A DNA stretch of 64,000 nucleotides from Contendibacter sp031732755 (GCA_031732755.1 JAVMKI010000048.1:53898-117897); one strand, 5' to 3'; positions 34,539 to 44,104 are shown, counted from the stretch's first letter. Program-made: numbers and translations. The notes: generated from the letters alone by a model not told the origin.

Positions 34539-35894
34539 ATGCTGCAACTGGATGGAACCACTTTGGTGGTTGGTCTCGGTAAAAGCGGTCTGTCCGCCGC
34601 GCGGGCGTTGAAGGCGCTGGGCGCGACCTTCGCCGTGATCGACAGCCGTACCGATCCGCCAGGATTGGCGGCGCTGCGGGCGGAGTTTCCCAATGCGCCC
34701 TGCCATCTGGGCGGTTTCGATCCGGCGGTGTTCGCGGGCGCGACGCGGCTGCTGGTCAGTCCCGGCGTGGCGGTGGTGACGCCGGTCATCGCCGAGGCGA
34801 CGGCGCGCGGCGCGCCGGTCTGGGGAGACATCGAATTGCTGGCGCGGCTGACCCAGGTGCCGGTTGCGGCCACCACTGGCTCCAATGGCAAGAGCACGGT
34901 CACCACCCTGTTGGGACTGATGGCGGAGCGGGCAGGGGTCCGAGCGGCGGTGGGTGGCAATCTGGGCACTCCAGTGTTGGATCTGTGGCTGCGCGATGAG
35001 CGAAACACCGGCCTGGCGCCCGCGCTGTATGTGCTGGAACTGTCCAGCTTTCAGTTGGAGACCACTTACAGCCTGAACGCCCGGGTGGCGACGGTGCTGA
35101 ACATCAGCCCGGACCACATGGACCGTTACGCCAGCCTGGACGACTACATCGTCGCCAAGCGGCGCGTATTCCGGGGCAACGGGACGCGGGTGGTCAACGC
35201 CGACGATCCAGCGGTCATGGCGATGGTCGAGCCGGGCCGCCAGGTCGTGCGTTTCACTCTGGCCGAGCCGGGCGAAGGTGAGTTTGGGCTGCGCCGGGAG
35301 GCTGGTGAAACCTGGTTGGCGCATGGCCCGGAGCGCTGGATCGCGGCGGCGGAATTGAAGATCAGCGGTGATCACAATCTCGCCAATGCCTTGGCGGCGC
35401 TGGCCATGGGACACGTACTGGGCCTGCGCCGGGAAGGAATGCTGACGGCGCTGCGGGAGTTTACCGGCTTGGCGCATCGCACCGTCCTGGTGCGGGAGCG
35501 CGGCGGAGTACGCTGGTTCGACGACTCCAAGGGTACCAACGTTGGCGCGACGGTGGCGGCGGTGCGCGGTGTGCCAGGCCAGGTCGTGCTCATCGCCGGC
35601 GGTGACGGCAAAGGCCAGGATTTCAGCCCGCTGCGGGCGGCGTTGGCCAATAAGGCGCGGGCGGTGGTGCTGATCGGCCGCGACGCACCGCTGATTGCCG
35701 CCGCGTTGGGCGATAGCGTTCCGCTCCAGGCGGCGGTGGATATGGCGGCGGCGGTGACGGCGGCGGCGCAATGGGCTCAGCCGGGCGATAGCGTGCTGTT
35801 GTCACCGGCCTGCGCCAGTTTCGACATGTTCAGCGGTTACGAGGAACGTGGCGCGGTGTTCGCCGCCGCCGTGCGGAGATTACCCGAATGCTAA
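34539..35894 (+). CDS. murD: UDP-MurNAc-L-alanine--D-glutamate ligase
   Basis: MurD adds D-glutamate to UDP-MurNAc-L-Ala. The 451-residue protein shows the N-terminal Rossmann-like VVGLGKSGLSAARAL (about 10-24), the P-loop TTGSNGKSTVTTLLG, the ELSSFQLE segment, NISPDHMDRY and the C-terminal-domain DDSKGTNVGAT. It lies 15 bases after mraY, and its last 7 bases overlap ftsW. Confidence 0.97.
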   Translation: MLQLDGTTLVVGLGKSGLSAARALKALGATFAVIDSRTDPPGLAALRAEFPNAPCHLGGFDPAVFAGATRLLVSPGVAVVTPVIAEATARGAPVWGDIELLARLTQVPVAATTGSNGKSTVTTLLGLMAERAGVRAAVGGNLGTPVLDLWLRDERNTGLAPALYVLELSSFQLETTYSLNARVATVLNISPDHMDRYASLDDYIVAKRRVFRGNGTRVVNADDPAVMAMVEPGRQVVRFTLAEPGEGEFGLRREAGETWLAHGPERWIAAAELKISGDHNLANALAALAMGHVLGLRREGMLTALREFTGLAHRTVLVRERGGVRWFDDSKGTNVGATVAAVRGVPGQVVLIAGGDGKGQDFSPLRAALANKARAVVLIGRDAPLIAAALGDSVPLQAAVDMAAAVTAAAQWAQPGDSVLLSPACASFDMFSGYEERGAVFAAAVRRLPEC

Positions 35895-37093
35895 GCGCGA
35901 CCGCCAGCGTTCCCGCAAATCGGAATAACCAGTTGCCGCGCGCTGGCGAGGGTCGGGCCGCGTTGCCGTTCCCCGATCCCTGGGTGCTGGTTTCGGCCTT
36001 GTTGCTGTTGGCGCTGGGCCTGCTGATGGTGACTTCGGCGTCGATGCCGCTGGCGGACCGCCAGACCGGCCAGCCGTTCTATTTTCTGTTGCGCCAGGGC
36101 GCGTTCGTGGGCGTCGGCCTGCTGGCGGCGGGCGTGGTGTTCCAGGTCCCGGTGGCGCGCTGGCGGCAGGCGGGGCCGTTACTGCTGCTGGCGGCGATTG
36201 GCTTGCTGACCTTGGTGTTGATCCCGGGCATTGGCAAGGAGGTCAACGGTAGCACGCGCTGGATCGGCGTTGGCCCAATCAATATCCAAGTGTCGGAAAT
36301 CGCCAAGTTGTTCGCCCTGATCTACGTCGCCAGCTATCTCAAGCGGCATGGCGACGAATTGCGAACCGCCAACTTTCGCACTTCGGCGCTGGCCCTGTTC
36401 CGGCCGATGGTGGTGTTGGGGGTCCTGGCGGTGCTACTGCTGTTGGAGCCGGATTTCGGCAGTGTGGTCGTGCTGATGGCGACCGCGCTGGGCATGGTGT
36501 TTCTGGCTGGCGTCAATCTCTGGCAGTTTGGCGGCTTGCAGGTCGGGACCATGGCGGTGATGGTGGTTTTGATCCTGTTTTCGCCCTATCGGCTGGCGCG
36601 GGCCTTGAGCTTTCTCAACCCCTGGGCGAACCCGGAAACCACCGGCTACCAGTTGGTCCATTCGCTGATCGCCATCGGTCGCGGTGAACTGTTCGGGGTC
36701 GGCTTGGGCTCCAGCGTGGAAAAGCTGTTTTATCTGCCGGAGGCGCACACCGATTTTCTGTTCGCGGTGCTGGCCGAGGAATTGGGGCTCGTTGGCATCT
36801 TGGTCGTGATCACCCTGTTCATGACTTTGGTGTGGCGGGCCTTTCGGATCGCGCAACGGGCCGAACGCTTGGGCATGAAGTTCTCGGCCTGGCTAGCCTA
36901 CGGCATCGGCCTGTGGTTCGGTATCCAGTCGCTGTTCAACATGGGCGTCAACATGGGCGTGCTGCCGACCAAGGGGTTGACTTTGCCGCTGATGAGCTAC
37001 GGCGGCAGCAGCGTGGTGGCGATGTGCATGACGCTGGCGGTGTTGCTGCGGATTGATGTCGAGACTCGCGCCGGGGGAGTTCACGAGGAATGA
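35888..37093 (+). CDS. ftsW: Septal SEDS glycosyltransferase FtsW
   Basis: FtsW polymerises lipid II glycan chains at the septum with FtsI. The 401-residue protein has about ten membrane helices and the SEDS signatures GKEVNGSTRWI, NPWANPETTGYQLVHSLIAIG and FNMGVNMGVLPTKGLTLPL (in the final third). The N-terminal cytoplasmic segment (about 30 residues) is Pro- and Ala-rich. Start overlaps murD by 7 bases and stop overlaps murG (ATGA). Confidence 0.96.
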   Translation: MLSATASVPANRNNQLPRAGEGRAALPFPDPWVLVSALLLLALGLLMVTSASMPLADRQTGQPFYFLLRQGAFVGVGLLAAGVVFQVPVARWRQAGPLLLLAAIGLLTLVLIPGIGKEVNGSTRWIGVGPINIQVSEIAKLFALIYVASYLKRHGDELRTANFRTSALALFRPMVVLGVLAVLLLLEPDFGSVVVLMATALGMVFLAGVNLWQFGGLQVGTMAVMVVLILFSPYRLARALSFLNPWANPETTGYQLVHSLIAIGRGELFGVGLGSSVEKLFYLPEAHTDFLFAVLAEELGLVGILVVITLFMTLVWRAFRIAQRAERLGMKFSAWLAYGIGLWFGIQSLFNMGVNMGVLPTKGLTLPLMSYGGSSVVAMCMTLAVLLRIDVETRAGGVHEE

Positions 37094-38181
37094 GCGCCGC
37101 GCGTCCAGTGCTTGTCATGGCCGGTGGAACCGGCGGCCATGTGTTCCCGGCGCTGGCGGTCGCCGAGCGACTGCGCGCGCGTGGCGTGGCGGTAATGTGG
37201 ATGGGTACTCGAAACGGCCTGGAGGCGACCCTCGTGCCGAAGGCGGGCATTCCGATGGAATGGATCGAGGTGAGCGGTCTGCGCGGCAAAGGGCTGGGCC
37301 GGAAGCTGCGGACGCCGCTGATGCTGGGCCGGGCGTTTCGACAGGCTGGGTCGATTTTACGACGACTGCAACCACCGGTCGTGCTGGGCATGGGGGGATT
37401 CGCCAGCGGCCCTGGTGGGATGATGGCCCGGTTGCTGGGTATTCCACTGGTGGTGCACGAGCAGAACGCCATCGCTGGCATGACCAATCGCTGGCTGGCC
37501 CGGTTCGCCAGTCAGGTGTTGGAAGCGTTTCCCAATACTTTTCCGCCAGCGCGGCGCGCGAGCGCCGTTGGCAACCCAGTGCGTGAATCCATCGCCACCC
37601 TGCCGCCGCCGGAAGAGCGTTGGGCCGACCGTAACGGCCGGCCGCGGTTGCTGGTGCTGGGTGGCAGTCAGGGCGCGCTGGCGCTGAATCAGCTTGTCCC
37701 GCGGGCATTGGCGCTGCTGAGTGACGACGCGCGCCCAGAGGTTTGGCATCAAGCCGGCGGTCAGTTGCACGAAGCCGCCGAGGCCGCGTACCGAGAGGCC
37801 GGAATGACGGCGCGGCTGACGCCGTTCATCGAGGATATAGCCGAGGCGTATGGCTGGGCCGATCTGGTGCTGTGCCGAGCCGGGGCGTTGACGGTTGCGG
37901 AACTGGCGGCGGCGGGGGTCGGCGCGGTGCTGATCCCCTTTCCGTTCGCGGTGGACGACCACCAGACGGCCAACGCCCGATTTTTGGAGCAGGGCGGCGC
38001 GGCGCTGATTCGCCAACAGGCGGATCTGACCGCCGAACGGTTGGCCGCCACTCTGCGCGACCTGCTCGGCGACCGCGCCCACCCGCTGGACATGGCGCGG
38101 GCGGCGCGGCGCTTGGCGAGAATCGATGCCGCCGAACGAGTGGCGCGGGCGTGCCTGGATCAAGCGCGCTTCGGTGGTTAG
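37090..38181 (+). CDS. murG: UDP-GlcNAc--undecaprenyl-PP-MurNAc-pentapeptide GlcNAc transferase
   Basis: MurG converts lipid I to lipid II at the cytoplasmic face of the inner membrane. The 363-residue GT-B enzyme shows MAGGTGGHVFPALAVAE (about 11-27), GMGGFASGPG (about 101-110), VVHEQNAIAGMTNRWLA, VLGGSQGALALN and RAGALTVAELAAAG. It overlaps ftsW by 4 bases. Unlike earlier junctions in the cluster, a 124-base gap follows before murC, which contains a small reading frame. Confidence 0.97.
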   Translation: MSAARPVLVMAGGTGGHVFPALAVAERLRARGVAVMWMGTRNGLEATLVPKAGIPMEWIEVSGLRGKGLGRKLRTPLMLGRAFRQAGSILRRLQPPVVLGMGGFASGPGGMMARLLGIPLVVHEQNAIAGMTNRWLARFASQVLEAFPNTFPPARRASAVGNPVRESIATLPPPEERWADRNGRPRLLVLGGSQGALALNQLVPRALALLSDDARPEVWHQAGGQLHEAAEAAYREAGMTARLTPFIEDIAEAYGWADLVLCRAGALTVAELAAAGVGAVLIPFPFAVDDHQTANARFLEQGGAALIRQQADLTAERLAATLRDLLGDRAHPLDMARAARRLARIDAAERVARACLDQARFGG

Positions 38182-38216
38182 CGGTGGGTCACCAGTGCCC
38201 CGCTATCGTTGTTCTG

Positions 38217-38306
38217 ATGGATAACCACCTTGATCTCGCTGAATTTTACGGTGGTGTAACCCAGCAAAATCCGACGGATGAAGCACCAGCCGCTAGCTAT
38301 TTCTAA
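38217..38306 (+). CDS. Candidate 29-residue small protein between murG and murC
   Basis: An ATG at 38217 opens a 29-codon frame, MDNHLDLAEFYGGVTQQNPT followed by nine more residues to ASYF. Its TAA stop shares the A with the murC ATG (TAATG at 38304-38308), the coupling layout seen elsewhere in this cluster. The peptide is acidic and has no membrane segment. No clear ribosome-binding site precedes the ATG, and the same frame is open far upstream inside murG as a shadow, so chance is a real alternative. If translated it could be a leader that couples ribosomes into murC. Confidence 0.3.
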   Translation: MDNHLDLAEFYGGVTQQNPTDEAPAASYF

Positions 38307-39802
38307 TGATGGATGCAACGAGAGTCGAGGACGTGGATAAATCGGTGTTGACGACCATTCCCGAAGCCTGGCGCGACATGCGCCGGATTCGCCATATTCA
38401 TTTCGTCGGGGTCGGCGGGGCCGGTATGAGCGGCATCGCCGAGGTACTACTGAATCTAGGCTACCGTGTGTCTGGTTCCGATCTGCGCGCCAGTGCGGTG
38501 ACGGAGCGGTTGGCTCGGTTGGGCGCGATAATCGATCAGGGTCACGCCGCCGGGCATGTAGCCGATTGCGATGCGGTGGTCATTTCCAGCGCGGTCGCCG
38601 AAGACAATCCAGAAGTGATGGCGGCGCGAGCAGCGCGGATTCCGGTGGTGCCGCGCGCCGAGATGCTGGCCGAGCTTATGCGGTTCCGCTACGGCGTCGC
38701 GGTCGCCGGGACCCATGGCAAGACCACCACCACCAGCCTGATCGCCAGCCTGTTGGCCGAGGGTGGGCTGGACCCGACCTTCGTCATCGGCGGGCGGCTG
38801 AACAGCGCCGGCGCGAACGCCAAGTTGGGCGCGGGTCGTTATCTGGTGGCCGAAGCCGATGAGAGCGACGCGTCGTTCTTGTTCCTGCAACCGATGCTGG
38901 CGGTGGTCACCAACATTGACGCCGATCATTTGCCGACCTACGGTGGCGATTTCGAGCGGCTGCGTTCGACCTTTATCGAATTTCTGCACCACTTGCCATT
39001 TTACGGGTTGGCGGTGCTGTGCGCCGACGACCCACAAGTGCGGGCGATCTTGCCGCGCTTGAGCCGACCGGTGCTGACTTACGGCACGAGCGAGGACTGC
39101 GACGCGCGAGCCACCGACATCGTCCAGGATGGATTGCGCACCCGCTTCCAGGTTCATCTGCCCACGCTCGGGACGCCGCTGCCGATCACGTTGAACCTGC
39201 CGGGCCGGCATAGCGTGCTGAATGCGCTGGCGGCGATCGCGGTGGCGCATGAATTGGGAGTAGCGGAAACCGCCATTCGCCGCGCCCTGCTGAATTTCCA
39301 GGGCATCGGTCGGCGTTTCCAGCCACATGGCGAATTACAACTGCCTGACGGCGGCCACGCGACCGTGATGGATGATTACGGCCACCATCCGCGCGAGATT
39401 CAGGCGGTGCTCAATGCGTTGCGCGGTGCCTGGCCGGAGCGGCGACTGGTGCTGGCGTTCCAGCCGCACCGGTTTACCCGCACCCGCGACCTGTTCGACG
39501 ATTTCGCCCAAGTGCTATCCGAGGTGGATACCCTGATTTTGTTGGATGTGTATCCGGCGGGCGAGAAACCCATCCCTGGCGCCGACGGACGCAGCTTGAG
39601 CCGGGCGATCCGGGTGCGCGGCAAGGTGGACCCGATCTTCGTCGAGCGGATCGCCGATCTGCCGGCGGCGTTGCCGGGCCTGCTGCGCGATGGCGACCTG
39701 CTGCTGATGATGGGGGCGGGCGACATTGGCGCGATGGCGGCGCAACTGGGGCGCGATGGGCTGGCGAGCGGCCCGAGATCGTCATCCGGCACTGATCACT
39801 GA
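38306..39802 (+). CDS. murC: UDP-N-acetylmuramate--L-alanine ligase
   Basis: MurC adds the first stem-peptide residue, L-alanine, to UDP-MurNAc. Motifs include HFVGVGGAGMSGIAEVL (about 32-48), the P-loop VAGTHGKTTTTSLIA, EADESDASFL, NIDADHLPTYGGD and DDYGHHPREI. The start could be the ATG at 38306, the next at 38309 or the ATG at 38378 that matches most family starts; the longest gives 498 residues and a 24-residue N-terminal extension. No murB gene follows, so UDP-GlcNAc enolpyruvate reductase must be encoded elsewhere. Confidence 0.96.
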   Translation: MMDATRVEDVDKSVLTTIPEAWRDMRRIRHIHFVGVGGAGMSGIAEVLLNLGYRVSGSDLRASAVTERLARLGAIIDQGHAAGHVADCDAVVISSAVAEDNPEVMAARAARIPVVPRAEMLAELMRFRYGVAVAGTHGKTTTTSLIASLLAEGGLDPTFVIGGRLNSAGANAKLGAGRYLVAEADESDASFLFLQPMLAVVTNIDADHLPTYGGDFERLRSTFIEFLHHLPFYGLAVLCADDPQVRAILPRLSRPVLTYGTSEDCDARATDIVQDGLRTRFQVHLPTLGTPLPITLNLPGRHSVLNALAAIAVAHELGVAETAIRRALLNFQGIGRRFQPHGELQLPDGGHATVMDDYGHHPREIQAVLNALRGAWPERRLVLAFQPHRFTRTRDLFDDFAQVLSEVDTLILLDVYPAGEKPIPGADGRSLSRAIRVRGKVDPIFVERIADLPAALPGLLRDGDLLLMMGAGDIGAMAAQLGRDGLASGPRSSSGTDH

Positions 39803-39829
39803 TCACTAACCACTGTTCGAGGAGGGCAG

Positions 39830-40780
39830 ATGCAACGGATACAACAGCGGACGGTGAGCGACCCGGCGGCATTCGGCAAGGTCGCGGTGCTGATGGGCGG
39901 CTGGTCGGCGGAACGGGCGGTGTCGCTGGTCAGCGGCCAGGCGGTGTTGCGCGGGCTACTGGCGCGCGGCGTGGATGCGCACGGCGTCGATGTTGACCGT
40001 GGCATTTTGTCGGTGCTGGCCGATGGTGGATTCGACCGGGCGTTCGTCGTCCTGCATGGCCGTGGCGGTGAAGACGGGGTGATGCAGGGCGCGTTGGATC
40101 TGCTGGGACTGCCCTACACCGGTAGTGGGGTGCTGGCCTCGGCGCTGGGGATGGACAAACTGCGCACCAAGCAGGTCTGGGTGGGCGCGGGTCTGCCGAC
40201 GCCGCCCTGGCGCTTGGTCGAAAGCGCGGCGGAACTGGCCGAGGCCGCCGCCGCGTTGGGTTTGCCGCTGGCGGTCAAGCCATCCCGCGAGGGATCCAGC
40301 ATCGGCGTCAGCCGGGTGGACGATTCCGCGCAATTCCAGGTCGCCTGGGAGCAGGCCGCCGCCTGCGATTCACCGGTGTTGGTCGAGCCGTGGATTGTGG
40401 GCCAGGAATATACCGGCGGTTTGTTGCAAGGCGAGGCGCTGCCGCTGATTCGGCTGGAGACGCCGCGCGCCTTCTACGATTACGAAGCCAAGTACCACGC
40501 CGACGACACCCGCTATCTCTGCCCCTGCGGCTTGCCCGAAGCGCGCGAAACCGAATTACGCGAACTGGTGCGCCAGGCATTTGCCGCGGTGGACGGCGCC
40601 GGCTGGGGCCGGGTGGATTTGTTGGTGGATGCCCAAGACCGACCCTGGTTGCTGGAAGTCAACACCGTGCCCGGAATGACCGATCACAGTTTGGTGCCGA
40701 TGGCGGCGCGAGAGGCCGGTTTGAGTTTCGAGGAATTGGTTTGGCGCATTCTGGAGACTAGCCTGGCGCGGCCGGGCTGA
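39830..40780 (+). CDS. ddl: D-alanine--D-alanine ligase
   Basis: Ddl makes D-Ala-D-Ala for MurF. The 316-residue ATP-grasp enzyme is preceded by GAGGAGG. It has VAVLMGGWSAERAVSL (18-33), HGRGGEDGVMQGALDLLGLPYTG (residues 75-97), KPSREGSSIGVS and the late LLEVNTVPGMTDHSLVPMAA. Position between murC and ftsQ corresponds to ddlB of E. coli. The 27-base spacer after murC contains overlapping ACTGATC repeats of no evident function. Confidence 0.96.
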   Translation: MQRIQQRTVSDPAAFGKVAVLMGGWSAERAVSLVSGQAVLRGLLARGVDAHGVDVDRGILSVLADGGFDRAFVVLHGRGGEDGVMQGALDLLGLPYTGSGVLASALGMDKLRTKQVWVGAGLPTPPWRLVESAAELAEAAAALGLPLAVKPSREGSSIGVSRVDDSAQFQVAWEQAAACDSPVLVEPWIVGQEYTGGLLQGEALPLIRLETPRAFYDYEAKYHADDTRYLCPCGLPEARETELRELVRQAFAAVDGAGWGRVDLLVDAQDRPWLLEVNTVPGMTDHSLVPMAAREAGLSFEELVWRILETSLARPG

Positions 40781-40793
40781 AGGGGAGACCGCA

Positions 40794-41600
40794 ATGCGAC
40801 TCGGACGGGGGCGGCGCCGAGGAGCCACGTCGCTCAGGCGCGAGCCGGCGCACGCATTGGAAAAGCGCTGGACCGTGTGGAAACCGTGGTTGCGTGGACT
40901 GGGCGTACTGCTGGTGCTGGCGGCGGTTGGCTTTGGTCTGGAGGCTGGGATTCGCGCGTTGCGCGAGCCGGGCGCATTTCCGTTGCGCCAGGTCCGGGTC
41001 GAAGGAGAACTGCGCAATCTGACCGAGGCGGACTTGCAACCGCTCGCCCAGGCCTACCTGGGCCAAAATTTCTTTGTCGCCAACCTGGATGCGCTGCGCA
41101 CGGCGTTGGCCGCTGATCCCTGGGTCGAGGAAGTCGCGGTGCGGCGCGGTTGGCCGGACACGGTGGAAATTCGGCTGCGCGAACGGGTGGCCTTCGGCTA
41201 CTGGGGCGAGCATGGGGAGATGGTGGACGTGAATGGGCGTCGCTTCCAGCCGGTCGCGGTGCGCCAGCCTGGCCCGTGGCCGCGCTTGACGGGTCCGGAA
41301 GGCCGCGAGAAGGCCTTGATCAAGGCGTGGCGCGACATCCGCGCCCGCCTGGACCCGGTGGGTTTGACGCTGGTGCGGCTCGTGCAAGACGAGCGGCGGG
41401 CCTGGTGGCTGACCTTTGACGGTGGCCTGGAAGTGTATCTGGGGCGCGAGCGGTTCGACGAACGGCTGCAACGATTGGCCCAGTTCTATCCGCGCGTGTT
41501 GGCCGCCCAGGCGGATCGGATCGCGGTGGTGGATTTGCGGTACGGCAACGGGTTCGCCGTGCGTTGGAAAACGACGCCGCCGACGCCGGCGGCGGGTTAG
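40794..41600 (+). CDS. ftsQ: Cell division protein FtsQ
   Basis: The 268-residue bitopic protein has a basic cytoplasmic tail, one membrane helix (about 35-52) and a POTRA domain opening with FPLRQVRVEGELRNLTEADL (about 62-81), followed by a beta domain. FtsQ recruits FtsB and FtsL to the divisome in the periplasm. The basic N-terminus and weak overall conservation are normal for this family. It starts 13 bases after ddl. Confidence 0.93.
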   Translation: MRLGRGRRRGATSLRREPAHALEKRWTVWKPWLRGLGVLLVLAAVGFGLEAGIRALREPGAFPLRQVRVEGELRNLTEADLQPLAQAYLGQNFFVANLDALRTALAADPWVEEVAVRRGWPDTVEIRLRERVAFGYWGEHGEMVDVNGRRFQPVAVRQPGPWPRLTGPEGREKALIKAWRDIRARLDPVGLTLVRLVQDERRAWWLTFDGGLEVYLGRERFDERLQRLAQFYPRVLAAQADRIAVVDLRYGNGFAVRWKTTPPTPAAG

Positions 41601-41624
41601 ACGGGAGCGGGAAACGGAGCGGGC

Positions 41625-42857
41625 ATGTCCAGAAAAGAAGACCAGAGTCTGATCGTCGGGCTCGATATCGGTACTTCCAAGGTGGTGGCGGTGGTCGGCG
41701 AGGTCAGACTCGATGGGACGATCAATGTGGTGGGCGTCGGTACGCATCCGGCGCGCGGCCTCAAAAAGGGCGTGGTGGTTAACATCGAATCCACCGTCCA
41801 ATCCATTCAGCGCGCGGTGGACGAGGCGGAGCGAATGGCGGGCTGCCGAATTCACTCGGTCTACACCGGGATTTCCGGCAGCCATATTCGTGGGTTCAAC
41901 TCCCACGGCGTCACCGCCATCAAGCACCATGAGGTGGCCCCGGAGGACGTGGAGCGGGTGATCGAGGCGGCGCGGGTGGTGGCGATCCCGGCCGACCAGA
42001 AGATCCTGCACATCCTGCCCCAGGAATTCATCATCGATGGCCAGGAAGGCATTCAGGAACCGGTCGGCATGGCCGGGGTACGATTGGAGACGCGTGTCCA
42101 CATGGTCACCTGCGCGATCAGCGCCGAGCAGAACATCGTCAAGTGCGTGCGGCGCTGTGGTCTGGAAGTGGACGATGTCATCCTGCAACCGCTGGCGTCG
42201 AGCCGGGCGGTGCTGACCCCGGACGAAAAGGAGCTAGGCGTCTGTTTGTTGGACATCGGTGGTGGCACCACCGATCTGGCGGTGTTCACCCACGGCGCGA
42301 TCAGCTATACCGAAGTGATTCCAGTCGCTGGCAATCAGGTCACCAACGATATCGCGGTCGCCTTCCATACGCCGACCCCAGCCGCCGAGGAACTCAAGAT
42401 CAAGCATGCTTGCTGCCTGAAACAGTTGACGCGCGCGGACGAGCGGATCGAGGTGGCCGGGGTCGGTGACCGGGCGGCTCGGGTACTGTCCCGGCTGGAA
42501 CTGGCGGAGGTGGTGGAACCGCGCTACGAGGAGTTGTTCGAGGTGGCGCTGGGCAAGTTGCAACATAGCGGCTTCGAACATTTGATCCCCGCCGGCGTGG
42601 TGTTGACGGGAGGCAGTTCGCAGGTGGCGGGGATCGTCGAACTGGCCGAGGAGGTGTTGCATCTGCCGGTCCGGCGGGGGGTGCCGCGCGACGTGACCGG
42701 GCCGCAGGACGTGATGCGCAATCCGATTTACGCCACCGCTGTGGGTTTACTGCTGTTTGGTAATGAGAACCGGCCGGGGCGGCCGGGGCCAGCGCCAAGA
42801 CCAGGCCGCAAGGGATGGTGGACCCGGATCAAGGGCTGGTTGCAGGGGAATTTCTGA
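41625..42857 (+). CDS. ftsA: Cell division protein FtsA
   Basis: FtsA is the actin-like membrane tether of FtsZ. The 410-residue protein has the phosphate-1 motif GLDIGTSKVVAVVGE (about 13-27), the IC-domain segment SVYTGISGSHIRGFNSHG, phosphate-2 LLDIGGGTTDLAVF (about 208-221) and adenosine motif GVVLTGGSSQVAGI. The C-terminal amphipathic helix WWTRIKGWLQGNF targets the inner membrane. It lies 24 bases after ftsQ and 56 before ftsZ. Confidence 0.97.
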   Translation: MSRKEDQSLIVGLDIGTSKVVAVVGEVRLDGTINVVGVGTHPARGLKKGVVVNIESTVQSIQRAVDEAERMAGCRIHSVYTGISGSHIRGFNSHGVTAIKHHEVAPEDVERVIEAARVVAIPADQKILHILPQEFIIDGQEGIQEPVGMAGVRLETRVHMVTCAISAEQNIVKCVRRCGLEVDDVILQPLASSRAVLTPDEKELGVCLLDIGGGTTDLAVFTHGAISYTEVIPVAGNQVTNDIAVAFHTPTPAAEELKIKHACCLKQLTRADERIEVAGVGDRAARVLSRLELAEVVEPRYEELFEVALGKLQHSGFEHLIPAGVVLTGGSSQVAGIVELAEEVLHLPVRRGVPRDVTGPQDVMRNPIYATAVGLLLFGNENRPGRPGPAPRPGRKGWWTRIKGWLQGNF

Positions 42858-42913
42858 CACGTTTGAATTGGGGCCGTCTGGGTTCGGGAATCATCGATTG
42901 AGGAGAGAGGGCT

Positions 42914-44104
42914 ATGTTTGAACTGGTGGATAGCAAGCCGGAGCCGAAACATGACCATGAGATCATCAAGGTCATCGGGGTGGGCGGTGGCGGTAGTAAC
43001 GCCGTGAAGCACATGTTGAGCGCCAACATTGAGGGGGTGGATTTCATCTGCGCCAACACCGACGCCCAAGCGTTGAAGACCTGCGCGGTGCCAGTCACCT
43101 TGCAGATTGGCAACAATATCACCAAGGGGCTGGGGGCGGGCGCCAACCCCGAAGTCGGTCGGCAAGCGGCGCAGGAAGACAGCGAACGCATCCGCGAAGT
43201 GTTGCAGGACACCGACATGGTGTTCATCACCGCGGGCATGGGCGGTGGCACCGGCACCGGTGCCGCGCCGGTGGTGGCGCAACTGGCCCGGGAGATGGGC
43301 ATCCTGACGGTGGCGGTGGTGACCAAACCCTTCCCATTCGAGGGCAAAAAGCGGATGGAAGTCGCCATGGGCGGGATTCGCGCGCTGAGCGAAACCGTGG
43401 ATTCGTTGATCATTATCCCCAACGAAAAGCTGCTGACGGTGCTGGGCAAAAGCGCTAGCCTGCTGGATGCCTTCAAGGCTGCCAACGATGTGTTGCTGGG
43501 CGCGGTGCAGGGTATCGCCGAGTTGATCACCAACCCTGGACTGATCAACGTGGATTTCGCCGATGTGCGCACGGTGATGTCCGAAATGGGCATGGCGATG
43601 ATGGGCACTGGCCGGGCGGTTGGTGACGGGCGCGCCCGCGAGGCGGCCGAAGCGGCCATTGCCAGTCCCCTGCTGGAAAACGTCAGTCTGGCCGGGGCCA
43701 AGGGCTTGCTGGTGAGCATCACCGGCGGCATGGATATGACCATTGGCGAATTCGACGAGGTGGGCAATACGATCCGGGAATTGGCCTCGGAAGACGCCAC
43801 CGTGGTGGTCGGCACCACCATCGATCCCGAGATGCACAACGAACTGCGGGTGACTATCGTCGCCACCGGCATCGGCCAGGGCGCGCCCGCCAGGCAGGCC
43901 AGTGGGCGCGAGGCCGCGGTTCCACATGTCAAATTGGTGCCGCAGCGGGCTGGCGGTGATAGCCATGGCCATCACGACCGTCCCAGCGTCCGCCAGAAAG
44001 CGGTCGGCGATATCCCGACCGAACGGGAGCGTCTGGACCCCGAAGATATTTTGGATATTCCGGCGTTTTTGCGGCGGCAGGCCTTGAGCCGGTCAGCGGA
44101 CTGA
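42914..44104 (+). CDS. ftsZ: Tubulin-like division GTPase FtsZ
   Basis: FtsZ polymerises into the Z ring. The 396-residue protein has IKVIGVGGGGSNAV (18-31), the GTP-binding tubulin signature GGGTGTG (110-116) and the T7 synergy segment with NVDFADVRTVMSEMG. It also carries a variable linker rich in Gln, Arg and His (about 325-370) and the C-terminal peptide DPEDILDIPAFLRRQ (near 375-389) that binds FtsA and ZapD-type partners. The leader carries GGAGAG before the ATG. Confidence 0.98.
   Translation: MFELVDSKPEPKHDHEIIKVIGVGGGGSNAVKHMLSANIEGVDFICANTDAQALKTCAVPVTLQIGNNITKGLGAGANPEVGRQAAQEDSERIREVLQDTDMVFITAGMGGGTGTGAAPVVAQLAREMGILTVAVVTKPFPFEGKKRMEVAMGGIRALSETVDSLIIIPNEKLLTVLGKSASLLDAFKAANDVLLGAVQGIAELITNPGLINVDFADVRTVMSEMGMAMMGTGRAVGDGRAREAAEAAIASPLLENVSLAGAKGLLVSITGGMDMTIGEFDEVGNTIRELASEDATVVVGTTIDPEMHNELRVTIVATGIGQGAPARQASGREAAVPHVKLVPQRAGGDSHGHHDRPSVRQKAVGDIPTERERLDPEDILDIPAFLRRQALSRSAD

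Noticed and set aside
33318..35771. An 817-codon antisense open frame across murF, mraY and murD
   Set aside because: The plus-strand genes are unmistakable; the antisense product is low-complexity His/Arg/Gln-rich, as expected of GC-rich shadow frames.
39790..39825. Mobile-element scar at the murC-ddl junction
   Set aside because: The ACTGATCACTGATC run is a short tandem overlap including the murC stop, with no element ends around it.
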